Positions 36,157-47,165 of a DNA stretch of 64,000 nucleotides are shown here, one piece after another; the first letter of the stretch is position 1, and every line of letters begins with the position of its first letter. The translations under genes were made by a program, and so were the position numbers. Source of the DNA: Thelonectria olida (taxonomy: Eukaryota > Ascomycota > Sordariomycetes > Hypocreales > Nectriaceae); assembly GCA_020736575.1 (NCBI GenBank), contig JAGPYM010000017.1, positions 682,001 through 746,000 on the forward strand. The letters run 5' to 3'. A model generated the notes under the pieces. The model made no database searches and was not told where the DNA came from. It saw only the letters and a list, made by a program, of their open reading frames with translations.

Positions 36157-37638
36157 GCTTAAACGAACGAGGACATTCGAATTACGAATGTCATGTCACG
36201 ATATGTGATGACGAGATTTTCTTTCTCTTTCTATCTCTCTCTATCGCAGGACAGGTACATGGGAGCACTGGGACATGGCGGTTTTGCGCAAAAGGGAGGG
36301 GTGTTCAACGTTAGCAATTGCTTTATTTTTGGGCTTTGTTTTGCTATACCAATTTGTAGAAGTTTGGGATTTGATAGGTTCTGGCTTGTTTTACTCCATA
36401 GCATTGTCGTTTGCCTGAAATACAATACTTTACTTTCTAGATCACTTTGCTGGCCCCAAGACTTTGGTTTGCATCGATGGGGTCTCCCTCGGAAACGGGA
36501 TGGACCGGTCTCAGGCGGGAGACATGTTCTCGGGATAGTTACGTACAATGTCTCAGTGTCACAAGGTAACAGAAAAGACATCAACTTGTGAGTGGGTCAA
36601 TGGGGAGGGGAATTGGCCGAGATAGACGAGGTTGGGAATGTGCCAGTCGAGAGGCGAGATGGAGGAGAGGAACCTGTGCGTTACCAGTTGAAGCTGTCAG
36701 TCAACACACTGCTTCATCATTCACCCTTGTACAGATTAGCAGCTGCAAGTCTCTGTGTGTGACGTGCATTGGGGGATCCATGTGCCGGAGGATTCACGTG
36801 CATCTGCTGCATCAAGCAATTCGCAGGCGATCGTCCTGTTCGGTCAAGGAATTGGGTTACATGCCTACCCGCCCGCTCGCAAGCGACCGCCTTGTCCACT
36901 TGGATGCGTGCTCGTGCCCACGTGCCGAACCATTCAGCGCTGATAGGGCAATTGGCCGGTTGAGGAACTTGGGGAGAGCAAGGATAGAAGCGAGGGTCCG
37001 GGCAGGCTCTCTCTGCCAGCGGGAGACTTGGTACCTGCGAAGTACTCTCCCGTTGAAGCTGGTAGTTGAGCTACCTACTCACCTATGTAGCAGCCCGGTA
37101 TCCTCACTCAAGCTCCAGCGAGAGATGCAGGACCGCAGTTGAGCCATGCACCAGCTGGCGGTTGGTGGGGCCGGTGGTCAAGGTGCGGACGGGCGGTACT
37201 TGGTCAACAGTAGCGGTACCCGCCTTCTGAAAAAGTCTCCCATCCACTGTTTACGTCGGCCCTGCATCATCCAAGGCGGCTGGACGGCGCGCTGCACGAT
37301 GCGACAATAGGTGCTTGGAATACTCCCGTCAAACTGCAAAGCGTCCCTTGTCTCGTGGGGAATCAAGACCCATCAGGACTACGACCGCTTTGCGGGAACT
37401 GCCACCACAACTCTTCTCTCCCTTGGAATTGACATTTCGTGGGCCCTCAATTGCCTTTCTTCCATCCACCTCCTCTTCCCTGCCTCTTTTTTGTTGCTTG
37501 GCCTCTCTCGTCTTTTTTGGGTCACCCGACGCACCACGCGGTTGTCGTCGTCTTCTTTTCCCTCCAGCTCAACCACACAACATATTTCATCATACAACGT
37601 CACCTCGTCCCCATCGCTAATCACAACCTTCCTCCACC
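36157..37638. other. Intergenic, GLT1 3' flank and VTC2-like promoter
   Basis: About 1.5 kb. The right 250 bp are CT-rich leader DNA. Two CACGTG palindromes lie 715-845 bp before the VTC2-like start. The ORFs, including a 184-codon one at 36588-37142, have no protein-like features. Confidence 0.5.
36795..36924. promoter_or_regulatory. Two CACGTG boxes upstream of VTC2-like gene
   Basis: CACGTG occurs at 36795-36800 and 36919-36924, each followed by C. Pho4 in yeast and NUC-1 in Neurospora bind CACGTG, and yeast VTC genes are Pho4 targets. Roughly 15 copies are expected by chance in 64 kb, so only the pairing and position make this notable. Confidence 0.35.
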
Positions 37639-40115
37639 ATGCGCTTCGGCAAGACTCTGCGCGAGTCCGTCTACCCGCCATGGAAGGACAAGTACATTGA
37701 CTACGCCAAGCTGAAGTCGCTGCTCCGCGAGGACCACTCCCCCGACGACGACGCCCAGCAGCCCTGGACTGCCACCGATGAGGAGCGCTTCTGCGACGAG
37801 ATCTTCAACAATCAGCTCGACAAGATCGCACAGTTCCAGGAACAGCGTTTCAATGCCCTGAAGCAGCGCGTCGATTCCGCCTTTGAGAAGCTGAAGGAGC
37901 TCGCCCCCATCGAGCCCGTCTCCCAAGATGCCGACAACAAGCCCGAATCCTCAGACACCGATGCCAATGCCTCCGACGCCGCTGCCGTCTCCCACAAGGG
38001 CGAAATCTCCGCCTCCCGCCTGCGAACCCTCGAGACCGAGCTGGACGACATCACGAACGAGGTCCGCGAGCTCAAGAAGTACAGCAACATCAACTACACT
38101 GGCTTCCTCAAGATTGTTAAGAAGCATGATCGCAAGCGAGGCGACCGGTACAAGGTCCGTCCCATGATGCAGCTGAGCCTCGCCCAGCGTCCCTTCAACT
38201 CGGAGTCGGGCTACTCGCCCCTCCTCAACAAGCTCTCCATCATGTACTACGCCATCCGCCAGCAGCTTGAGGAGGGCTCCGACCAGCTTCCCCTCGACCT
38301 CGAGACCCAGGGCGAGACGCACAATGGCGAACGCTATGTTGCTCACAAGTGTATGTTGCATCTCTCCTCCCGCCCATTGCTCTTGTCCGTTCAGCTTCTA
38401 TAGAAAGCGCATTCACTGACGTGTTTACTCAGTCTGGGTTCATCCTGATAACCTCCTCGAGGTCAAGACGCTCATCCTTCGACATCTACCTGCCCTGGTC
38501 TACAGTGAGCAATCTGCCAAGGAACTAGATGGAAGAGATGCTCCTGTCATTACCTCTCTGTACTTTGACAACCGCCAATTCGAGCTCTATGGAGAGAAGG
38601 TCCATCGCAAGGCGGAAGCCTCGTCATTGCGCTTGCGGTGGTACGGTCAGCTGAGCGCCCGCCCGGAAATCTTTGTCGAACAGAAGTCAATCGATGCCAA
38701 GGGCAACAGCCAGGAGATCAAGTTTCCCATTAAAGACAAGTACGTCAAGCCGTTCCTCGACGGCGAGTACAAGATGGGCAAGGCCATCGAAAAAATGAAG
38801 CGGCAGAGCTATTCTGCTGAACAGAGGGATGCTTTCCAGACCACGGTGACGAATATCCAGGATTTCGTGCAGCAAAAGGGTCTCTCCCCCGTTCTCCGTG
38901 CCAACTACAGCCGAACCGCTTTCCAAAAGCCCGCCGATGATCGCATCCGCATTGCTATTGACACCAACGTTTCCTTCATTCGGGAGGACACTCTCGACCA
39001 GGACCGCCCTTGCCGTGATCCTAAAGAATGGCACCGTCTTGACATTGACGACAGTGAAATGACGTACCCCTTCAAGAAGATGAACCAGAGCGAGGTTAAT
39101 CGATTCCCCTATGCCCTGCTCGAGATCAAAGTCAAGGAGCAAGGCCAGCGAGGACCCCCCTCGTGGGTCGAAGACCTCATGTCCTCCCACCTTGTCCACC
39201 CCACCCCACGATTCTCTAAGTTTGTCCACGGTGTGGCATCCCTGTTTGAGGACTACGTCAATAGCTTGCCATTCTGGCTGAGCGATTTGGAGACGGATAT
39301 TCGCAAGGATCCCCAGAAGGCATTCGAGGAGGAGGAGCAGCGTCGAGCTCAGCGAGCCGAGGATGTCATGGCCGTGGGTAGTCTAATTGGTGGCAAGTCT
39401 GTTTCGTATAAGCCCACGCAGAGCTCGCCTGTAGGCAAGTCATATCTGGAGGAGCGCATGTCCAAGGATTCCATCAGCAATCGACTGTCCCTGCTGGGCA
39501 ACGGAGAGGAAGAGGGTCAGAGCAGCTCGCAAGCACCGACAGAGCACGAAAGGAGCTACGGCACCCTCTCCTCAGTCATCCCCGGCTTCTCTCTGTCCAA
39601 ATACTCCAAGGCCAAGCGTGCTTCTCAGACACTGCCTGAAGGCGTGGTGAAGCCGACGGAATGGATCAAGAACGCAGGCGAGCTCAAGGTGGAACCCAAG
39701 GTGTGGCTGGCCAACGAACGAACGTTCCTCAAGTGGCAGCATATTTGCATCCTTCAGGGTGGTTTGGCTATGGGCCTGTACACGGCGGCGGGCAAGAACA
39801 CGCTCGCAGAGATCATGGGTGTCATCTACGTTCTAATTGCTATCTTTGCTGGCCTCTGGGGCTACGGCATGCTGCGGCTGAGGCGAAACATGATCGTGGA
39901 GCGAAGCGGAAAGGACTTTGATAACATGATTGGACCTATCGTGATCAGCGTGTCGATGATGCTTGCTCTGATCCTCAACTTTTTCTTTGCGGTAAGTATA
40001 GGCGACGATCTGACAGCGTTGTTGCAATAGTAAGTGCTGACTTGAGATGCAGTATCGGGAAGCCTTTGGGAAACTGCACAATGGCGGGGGAGACAAGGTG
40101 GGTGACGAGCTGTGA
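37639..40115 (+). CDS. Vacuolar transporter chaperone (polyphosphate) complex subunit, VTC2/VTC3 type
   Basis: Three exons (37639-38350, 38433-39991, 40053-40115) encode 777 residues. The N-terminal SPX domain (about 1-180) starts MRFGKTLRESVYPPWKDKYI and carries the basic helix KIVKKHDRKRGDR that senses inositol pyrophosphates. The VTC catalytic-fold domain (about 235-530) includes RLRWYG near residue 303, VEQK, RTAFQKP, LLEIKV and FSKFVHG with Lys500. A low-complexity linker follows, then VWLANERTF and a three-helix DUF202 membrane module at the C-terminus. The start, the linker and IREDTLDQDRPCRDPKEWHR resemble yeast Vtc2/Vtc3 more than Vtc4. The complex makes polyphosphate at the vacuole or acidocalcisome. 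Yeast Vtc2 is an accessory subunit, yet this protein appears to keep the polymerase residues. Confidence 0.93.
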
Positions 40116-41580
40116 TTCTCGGCCCAAGATGAATGTTTTTTGGAAAGAGGAAATCAGGCGGGAGGTTGTATAGTATAATCTGATGGGGGTTCATACAGGC
40201 GGGCGTTGTATGGATGGCACGAGTTTTGCATTTGCTGGTAGAGGAGGGATTGCGTGAGGGGAGGGGGATATCGCTATTCGAGAATGAATCCTAAAATTCC
40301 TTTCGAGGACGATACTGCAGCGGTTATAACAATAACAGCCCGTACAATTCCACGTCAATGAATGCTATGCATGAGCTTTGCATAGGCACAACTGCTTCCT
40401 TGATTCTCCACCCTCGGACATTAGCCGTGCTTGGTGAGATCAGACAATGCAACAATGGGCTTCTGAAACGTAGCGGCTTTTGTTTTGTTTTGGTTATTGT
40501 CCTCTTGTTGCTTTCGTCATAATGCATTGCAGAGGCAGAAGGCGACCAACAATTCATTCCCCCGGTGACTATTTGCTGGACTGGCAATGGGGGAGCATAA
40601 CTCGGACTTATTCTCCCTAGGTCAGTACAAAGCACGACCTATGTATGTAGGCGCTTATCCTGGAGAATAACATCCCTGCGTCTATCCGTCCAGATCCCAT
40701 CAAACGTAATCACTATATGGACAGTCCGTCTAGCGCCCAAGTGTGAATCCCCTCAAACGTCCAACAAAAAAAGAAAGAAAAAAAGGTGAGGCTGGCGAAA
40801 CATCCAGCCTCCTCATGCCATCCGCGCGCGCTGAAACAAAGCACCAAGTAAATAAACCACAACGAGCCTCTCTCCGTCGATGATAATTATCCCTGCCAAT
40901 AGATGGCTTCCCTTTATCCCGGCCCGTCCCTCCCTCCTAAATCCACGCTATTTATGCACCTGCATCTCCCAACGTATGTACGTACGCGACGCGGTCCGCA
41001 AAAAAAGGGAAAGGGAAGAAAAAAAACCCTGCAGGTGGCATTTTTAAGGTGGTTGGGCGACAAGGGCGAAACAGTCATTATTACCCTACCGACCTAGGTT
41101 GCGAATAGGTTATTTTCTTCCTCTTCATATCTGTTGCCCTTAATTCTCTTTCCTCGTATCTTATTCAACTATCGAGGCGCATGCCTGCCGATGCGCAGTC
41201 GTAATTCACGTGGGCAGGCACTGGCACTGTGAAACTTCGCGAAAGGCTGCCCGGGGTTGCATCATGTGCAGTGGAGGCCTCGGAATCGCTTGCATAGCAG
41301 CTCCAGAAACATCCCGATAGTACACCTCCGCCCGAAGACCCCTCTCCCCTCGCTGCTTCGCCTCACAGCTCTCCGAGTCGCTCTAATCTAGGCCACTACT
41401 TCGAACCACCGAGGCTCGGGCTTCATGGGGCGGCCTCGTGTTCCCTTCCCGTCGTTGGGCTGAAGTGCTCGGTACAACCCTCCCCAACATCGTCTCGTCG
41501 CAAACGCTCTGCACACTCCTCTCGTTTCAAAATCACCCAACCCACCGCGCCCACGCGCTGTCGTCGTTGCCCATGACATC
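40116..41580. other. Intergenic, no gene recognised
   Basis: About 1.5 kb. It holds the 3' flank of the VTC2-like gene and the promoter of the next gene, with CACGTGGG at 41207-41214 about 370 bp before that start. No protein-like ORF. Confidence 0.5.
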
Positions 41581-44220
41581 ATGACCGACCAAGCCGACGA
41601 GAAACGAGGCTTTTGGGGCGACCTGCTCCGTCGAGCTAGCGTTGCCAGAAGGAACTCGACCAAGCCATCGGTTCGTCCCATATCTGCCCTTTCTCATCCT
41701 TGATTGCGCGCTGACCTTGGGCTCTCCAGCAAAGAGAAAGAGAAAGGGAACCATCCCGTCGCATCATCGATGGCAGCTCCAACCCCCCCGCCGACTTTGT
41801 CCCCCTCTCCCCCAAGCGCCGCCCTGTCCCCGTTGACGACGTCCTCCCCGCTGGCCGACGCCGACCCCGACGGCCCCAGTCCGAGCTGGACTCGATCAGG
41901 CCTTCGACCTTACCACAGACAAAGAAACCCGCTGCTGCCAACGGACGTCTCTTTCGCTCCCCCGGCCCTTCTTCGTCATGGCCTCCTAGTGGCATGTCCA
42001 GCCAAGAGGAGCTGCCCCCTCAACACGCTCTCGAACTCATCGCCCGCGGGGCACCCTCCCACAAAGGCCATAAGCGCCATATCCCCCATGCTGGCGATGA
42101 ATATTACTCAATATATACCACATCTGACGGCAACCGCCACGATGGTACCGATGGCGCCAATCTCCATGATAGCATGACCCAGTTCATGACTTTGCGCATG
42201 ATTGGCCCTGGCCGTTCGACTTACCCTTGGGAGACCCTCGAACAGCCCAGTTTCGGCTTCTATTTCGGCCACTTGCCTGGCACCATAACTCTCAACCAGT
42301 GGGCTGCCACGGCCAGTCTATTGCCACCCAGCATTGCCCTCCGTGACTCGGGCGTCATGCCGCGGCCCATGGATCTCGAGCGCATCTTTGAGCGCCTGCA
42401 AGAGTTGCGCTTTGGCCTTGAAGATGACGACGAGAGCCTGCTTTACCGCATCCTGTATAAGCGAATCCTTCGCGATCCAGACAAGATTCTGAACCCCCAC
42501 AAGACACTCGACAAGCAGATTACCGACCTAATCCTCGTTCTCTCCCGACCAGACTGGATCGATTTCACCAATCCCCGCAACCAGGTCGCCACTCGGTTCA
42601 TATTCGACAGTGGCGAGCCTAACGACGACCAATATCGCAAGTTCTTCCACCAGCTGCTTCTGAGTCTCGAGCTCGACATGCGCATTCAATCGCGACAGCA
42701 CGGTGACTGGGCCAAGGAGAAACTCATTCAGCAGATCCCACCTACCATTCAGTGGAACTTGGCACTGGCTCGTCGATGGCAAGAATACGTCCGCGTCGAC
42801 GACTTTGGCAAGACGCCTGATGACAGTAAGTGACGAATTAGAAAACCCTGCGGATATGCGCCCTTGTGGAAGAGAAACGAGTCATTAACACATATTCGTA
42901 GTCCTGCTTCGCTATAAGCTCAAGAAGCGGCAAATCAAGATGCTCAAGCGCTTCGCTCAGATGATGAAGTGGCCTAACCTCGCCGACACCCTTGACAATA
43001 TGAAGCAGAAGGACTCGGAAATGGCTCTGGACGAAGTCAGCTCAGATGCCTATTCTTTCTTCAGCGGTCTGGTCCTCCCAGGCGTAAGTTCTGACCCAGC
43101 CCATGTCATGTACAGGGTATCAAGTGCTGACGACGTGGTGATAGCCAACTTTCCCTTTCCTCATCATGAATACGCTATTAGATCTCGATCCTGACAGCGC
43201 CACTGACGACCTGGCGCTCCTCTCGCACGTCCATCCCAACTGCGGGTTTCAGTACCGTAATAGCTATACGTATTGGTCCTACAGCTGCATCGTGGGCAAG
43301 GTACTGGCGCCGACCTGTCACTCGGTAGCCGGCTGGGTGGGGCCAGCCCGACCAACTTCAGATCTGGGCCGGTCCAAGATTGCGCGAATACGGAGCCGGC
43401 GACCAAAGCAGCGCATGGGCCCAGAGGACGTTGAGTCCATGGGGGAACGATCTGATCCACTAGGACCCCCGCAGAAGTGTTCCCCGTTGACGAGTATCAT
43501 CTGGTGTCTCCTCGAGGAGCTGATGATGCAGTCGATACCGTTCGTATTGAGCTGTTGAGTCTTAGACCAGCAGATCGTGCAGAAGAAACCGGCAATGGCC
43601 CGCAGCTATACGATGCAACAGTCCAGTTCGCTATTGACGGAGTGTCGTGGCCATTGCGACTCATGTACGATGTGTCTTTTGTGGCAGCCTGGCCTTGTTC
43701 CGATGGGCCACACCCACTCTTCTTCGACTATGTTTACACGTCCATCCGCGTCGACGCCATCGTGGGGGTGCGTGACTGGGGCAACCTCTACGGCGGGCCT
43801 CAGATACACAGCGTGCGGTCGAGCCCCGGGCCGGGCATGATGAGGGGCCCATACCGGGACATGTTCAGTCACAGCTTTGGCCATAGCAGAAACAACAGCC
43901 ATGGTATATTCGATATGACCGGTGACGACGAAGAGGACGACGACGAGAAGGTGCTGGTCGTCGAAGCTTTCGGGGTGCGAGACAATGAAGTTCTCGCGAG
44001 GGCGTGGTGCTCCCACTGGGGACTCAGCGCTATCGTAGCTGACGTTCGCAAGACTTGGTAAGCGCGATATTTATCATTCTAAAAAGGGCTTCCCCTTCGC
44101 TCTGTTGGAGTGAGCTAACACAAAATTAATAGTATGGCATGTGCCATTCGAGAGGCGTATGCAGCAACGCTCACAGTGGTAATCCTGGTGGAGGGCTCAG
44201 AATACTCCAGCGATGAATAA
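41581..44220 (+). CDS. Unrecognised conserved-looking protein with apparent 1-nt frameshift
   Basis: I do not recognise this family. Exons are 41581-41670, 41730-42825, 42902-43083, 43145-44057 and 44133-44220, with introns of 59-76 nt. The first donor is the uncommon GTTCGT. The summed exons are one base short of a whole number of codons. In exon 4 the frame reads well up to GERSDPLGPP and then resumes one frame over as AEVFPVDEYHLVSPRG. The switch falls at the five-C run 43466-43470. One more base would give about 789 residues. The N-terminus is basic and Pro-rich and begins MTDQADEKRGFWGDLLRR. The middle is helical with Trp/Phe/Leu-rich motifs (STYPWETLEQPSFGFYFG). A Cys/Trp/Tyr-rich patch (YTYWSYSCIVGK) follows, and the end is acidic. 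No signal peptide or membrane span is clear. A less likely alternative is an unannotated intron across the shift. Confidence 0.72.
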
Positions 44221-47165
44221 TGATGGTCCATGATGTTACGCCAATTTTTCCTTTGTTATACCAAATCCCGTCATGCGTGCGGATTGGATAGTGTATCCCG
44301 GATGTGAGGGCGCAAATGAGGTGTAAGCTGGACAAGCATGACACGATGGAAGACTACATGCATGGATGCAAATCATGCAATTTTTGGACGCTAAATAAAG
44401 CTGTCCCAATGGAAGGGAAAATGAGGGGTTCCATGGGAAACTGAAGAGCTGCTTCGTTAATACTGTGCGTCTTCTCATAGAGCTAGACTTGTTCTTGTCA
44501 GCAAGACAGCGGTGGTACCCGCAAAAGAAAGCGTTTATTAATCGCACGAGATTGTGTTGGGAACCAAAGATGCAGAGTGGGCAATGCGACGATGCGGTCT
44601 AGTCATGAGACCGAAGAGTTTCGCAATGAACTAGGTGCAGTGAAATGCCGCGACGATGGGATGCATCTGTAAGAGTTAGCTTGCATGGATGCCATTTTCT
44701 GCAACTAATATGCAGTCGAAACGTTGAGAAGCGAGAGGGATGGTGTGTTGTGCTTCGGATCTCGAAGCGATATGCGACGAGAGTTGAGAAACACCAAGCG
44801 CGAGGAGCTGAAGCGCTCTGCCGATGTCCAGTTGAAGACTTTAGCTAGCTTATTATTGGCCAATTGCTTTTCGAGAATCCGATGAATGGTCACGGATGAA
44901 CCGGATCTGGAAGCCCGAAGCCGAAGCTCTGGGATATGCCCATCCCCGGATGCAGGCCCCCGGCCCAAGGTTCAGGGGTGTCAACAGTTGTGCCGCATCT
45001 ACTAATGGGACACCCTCATATGCCGTTGACAACATAACTGACAAACGCGCAGATTTTGGTCAGCCAAGGAGAGAGACGATAGGCAAATCGAGCACAGGAT
45101 TCCATCAAGAGAAATCCTGACAACATATGATTAGTTCCCATGCAGGGGAGCCGAACAACGGGATGGGCGCGGGATGGAAGACTGACAAAACGACCAAACC
45201 CTGGTCACGATTTTTTTTTTCGAGGTCATCTGAACAAGATGGAGTATTGTGTACCCGCTGGTGCGCGCAGGGCAGGGGCGGCGACGACACCGACGCAACG
45301 CCACCTCATCTATGCTCTGAAGACACGATGGATGTGAACCGATCATGGAGGTTAAGCAAGCTGTTCGGAGGTGAGCGGAGTGACAGCGGTGAGGCAAAAT
45401 GTGGAGAGTCGAAACGAGAAGGCTGGCGGGGCGGAAGTGTGCGAATAGTTGCATTTGTGTGTGTGATAGAGGTCGATCGTTACGAGCCGTGAGTCGTGCG
45501 CGTCAAAGACCTGCAGCTTTTGAATGGTCTAGATTAGCTCGGCACACTTTCCTGTGTCTTGGAATTGTGCAGGAGGTGCTGCGACTCAACAAATTGAGAG
45601 AGCGGAAACCGGCGTTGAGGGAAAGCAGGCCGAGAATGGTGTTGGAGGTGATAGTAGGTAGTCTTATTGTTGCTGTTCCAGAAAAGTTGAGATGTGGGAG
45701 GGGCGGAAGAACTGGAAGGAAGCAACAGCCGTGTGTTTTCTTCCTCGATTCTTTTCTCCCCAGTTCTCTTCAATGCTCCTTCCCCTTCTTCCGGAAACTC
45801 CGTGAGGTAACTATTGCTGTTTCGCTGAATGGGAAGGAGCGGCACGGGTAAAGGTCATCTGGGCAGTTGCAGATTTACAGTTGCCCCCTCTATCAACAAC
45901 AAGTGGTCCCCTCTCAACCTCTCTCCCATCCTCCAGTGAATGCCGCTTCTCTTGTTGCCTCGTTGTCACATTGTCCGATTAGAGAACTCGCCTCTCAAAG
46001 CCCAAAGCTGGAAAAGGATTTTCTGTCGACTATCTTGCTTGCCTTGCTTTTTGCCTATCCCTTAGATCCATACCCCATCGGTAGGGAGGTGGCCCATGAC
46101 AGTTCTCGAGAGCTTGTCCGCAATCGACGTAGCTGCATCGGGTTCTATCATTTCGGCCACCCACCTCCGCTCAGAGCGCATTTCGCCAGATGGATCTCCA
46201 TGGAGGAGCTTCCAGGCAACAGGATTCTGAGTGAAACGGCGCTCAATAGCTTCTCAGCCATGAAAATTTTGCACGACACAAGGTGTAAGTGCCGGCGTGG
46301 GGACGCCAGACCAATGTAAGTTGCAGGCGAGAAAGCAGACATCAGCTCAGCAGACATCGAGAGTTATCATGCATGCCTCAACAGAGCTCACGCGAGACGA
46401 GCACCGCCCTCGCATTGCGAATTGAGCGTGTCCCTGACTTCCCCCTCAACCCCTCCATGCCCCTAAAAAAGCCCACCGGCAGTGGATCTAGCATGGAGTT
46501 GGCGTCTTTCGGGAACAGGCCCAGCAGCCTAAAAACGTCCATCTCGTTGCCACGCCTCCACCTTTGTTTGATCCCAAGCTTCCAGAGCTTTCAATTCCCT
46601 GCTTCAGTCATGGAGGCGGCAGTTTGTCCATCTAACGACACGCCCTCCTTCCGAGCATTTTGAGCCCCTTGCGACCGTGCCCCAGAGCTCATGGTCAGTG
46701 CCCCGCAGAAAATGTGATGGTCATGGTGGGGGTAGCATGCAATTGCCATCCGGGACATGGGGAGCTTCAGTGCGATATCGATGCCAGTTGGTCTCGGTGT
46801 GAGTAGGCACGTACAGCCCGCCTTTCCTCTTTATTCGTCTTTCTTCACCTCAACTTTGATTGACCTTTTTTTCTGTCTCACCTCTCCTGCACCTCTACGC
46901 CTCGTTTTTGTCATTATCCCTAACTTGGTTACCTACGTACACAGCGGCCGACACATCTGTGCCTCCCCCTCAGCAACACTGCGAGGAGTTTCTGCACACC
47001 CTCCCACACCTTTGACGGTCTTTCCCTCGCGGGGTGACACCCTACCTATTTTCTGCTTCACTTCCATTTTGGGAACCATCCTCAACGCGCCGAGAGGAAC
47101 AGAGTTTCGGCAACAAAAGCAACGTTCTCGATTTGCCCACTCCCAACCCCTCTTCGCCCGTCATC
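44221..47165. other. 2.9-kb gene-free region before the FGGY kinase gene
   Basis: Short overlapping ORFs only, none with recognisable motifs. The right 350 bp (46800-47165) are T/C-rich, as expected for the promoter and leader of the kinase gene. A T-run lies near 45212. Confidence 0.5.

Noticed and set aside
36588..37142. 184-codon plus-strand ORF upstream of the VTC2-like gene
   Set aside because: It has no ATG at its nominal start and no motif. It lies in promoter DNA containing the CACGTG pair.
43301..43495. A conventional GT-AG intron from 43301 to explain the frame change
   Set aside because: No CAG or TAG acceptor in range restores the downstream frame; only a poor CGAG would. It would also discard a stretch that reads as coding, so a one-base shift is simpler.
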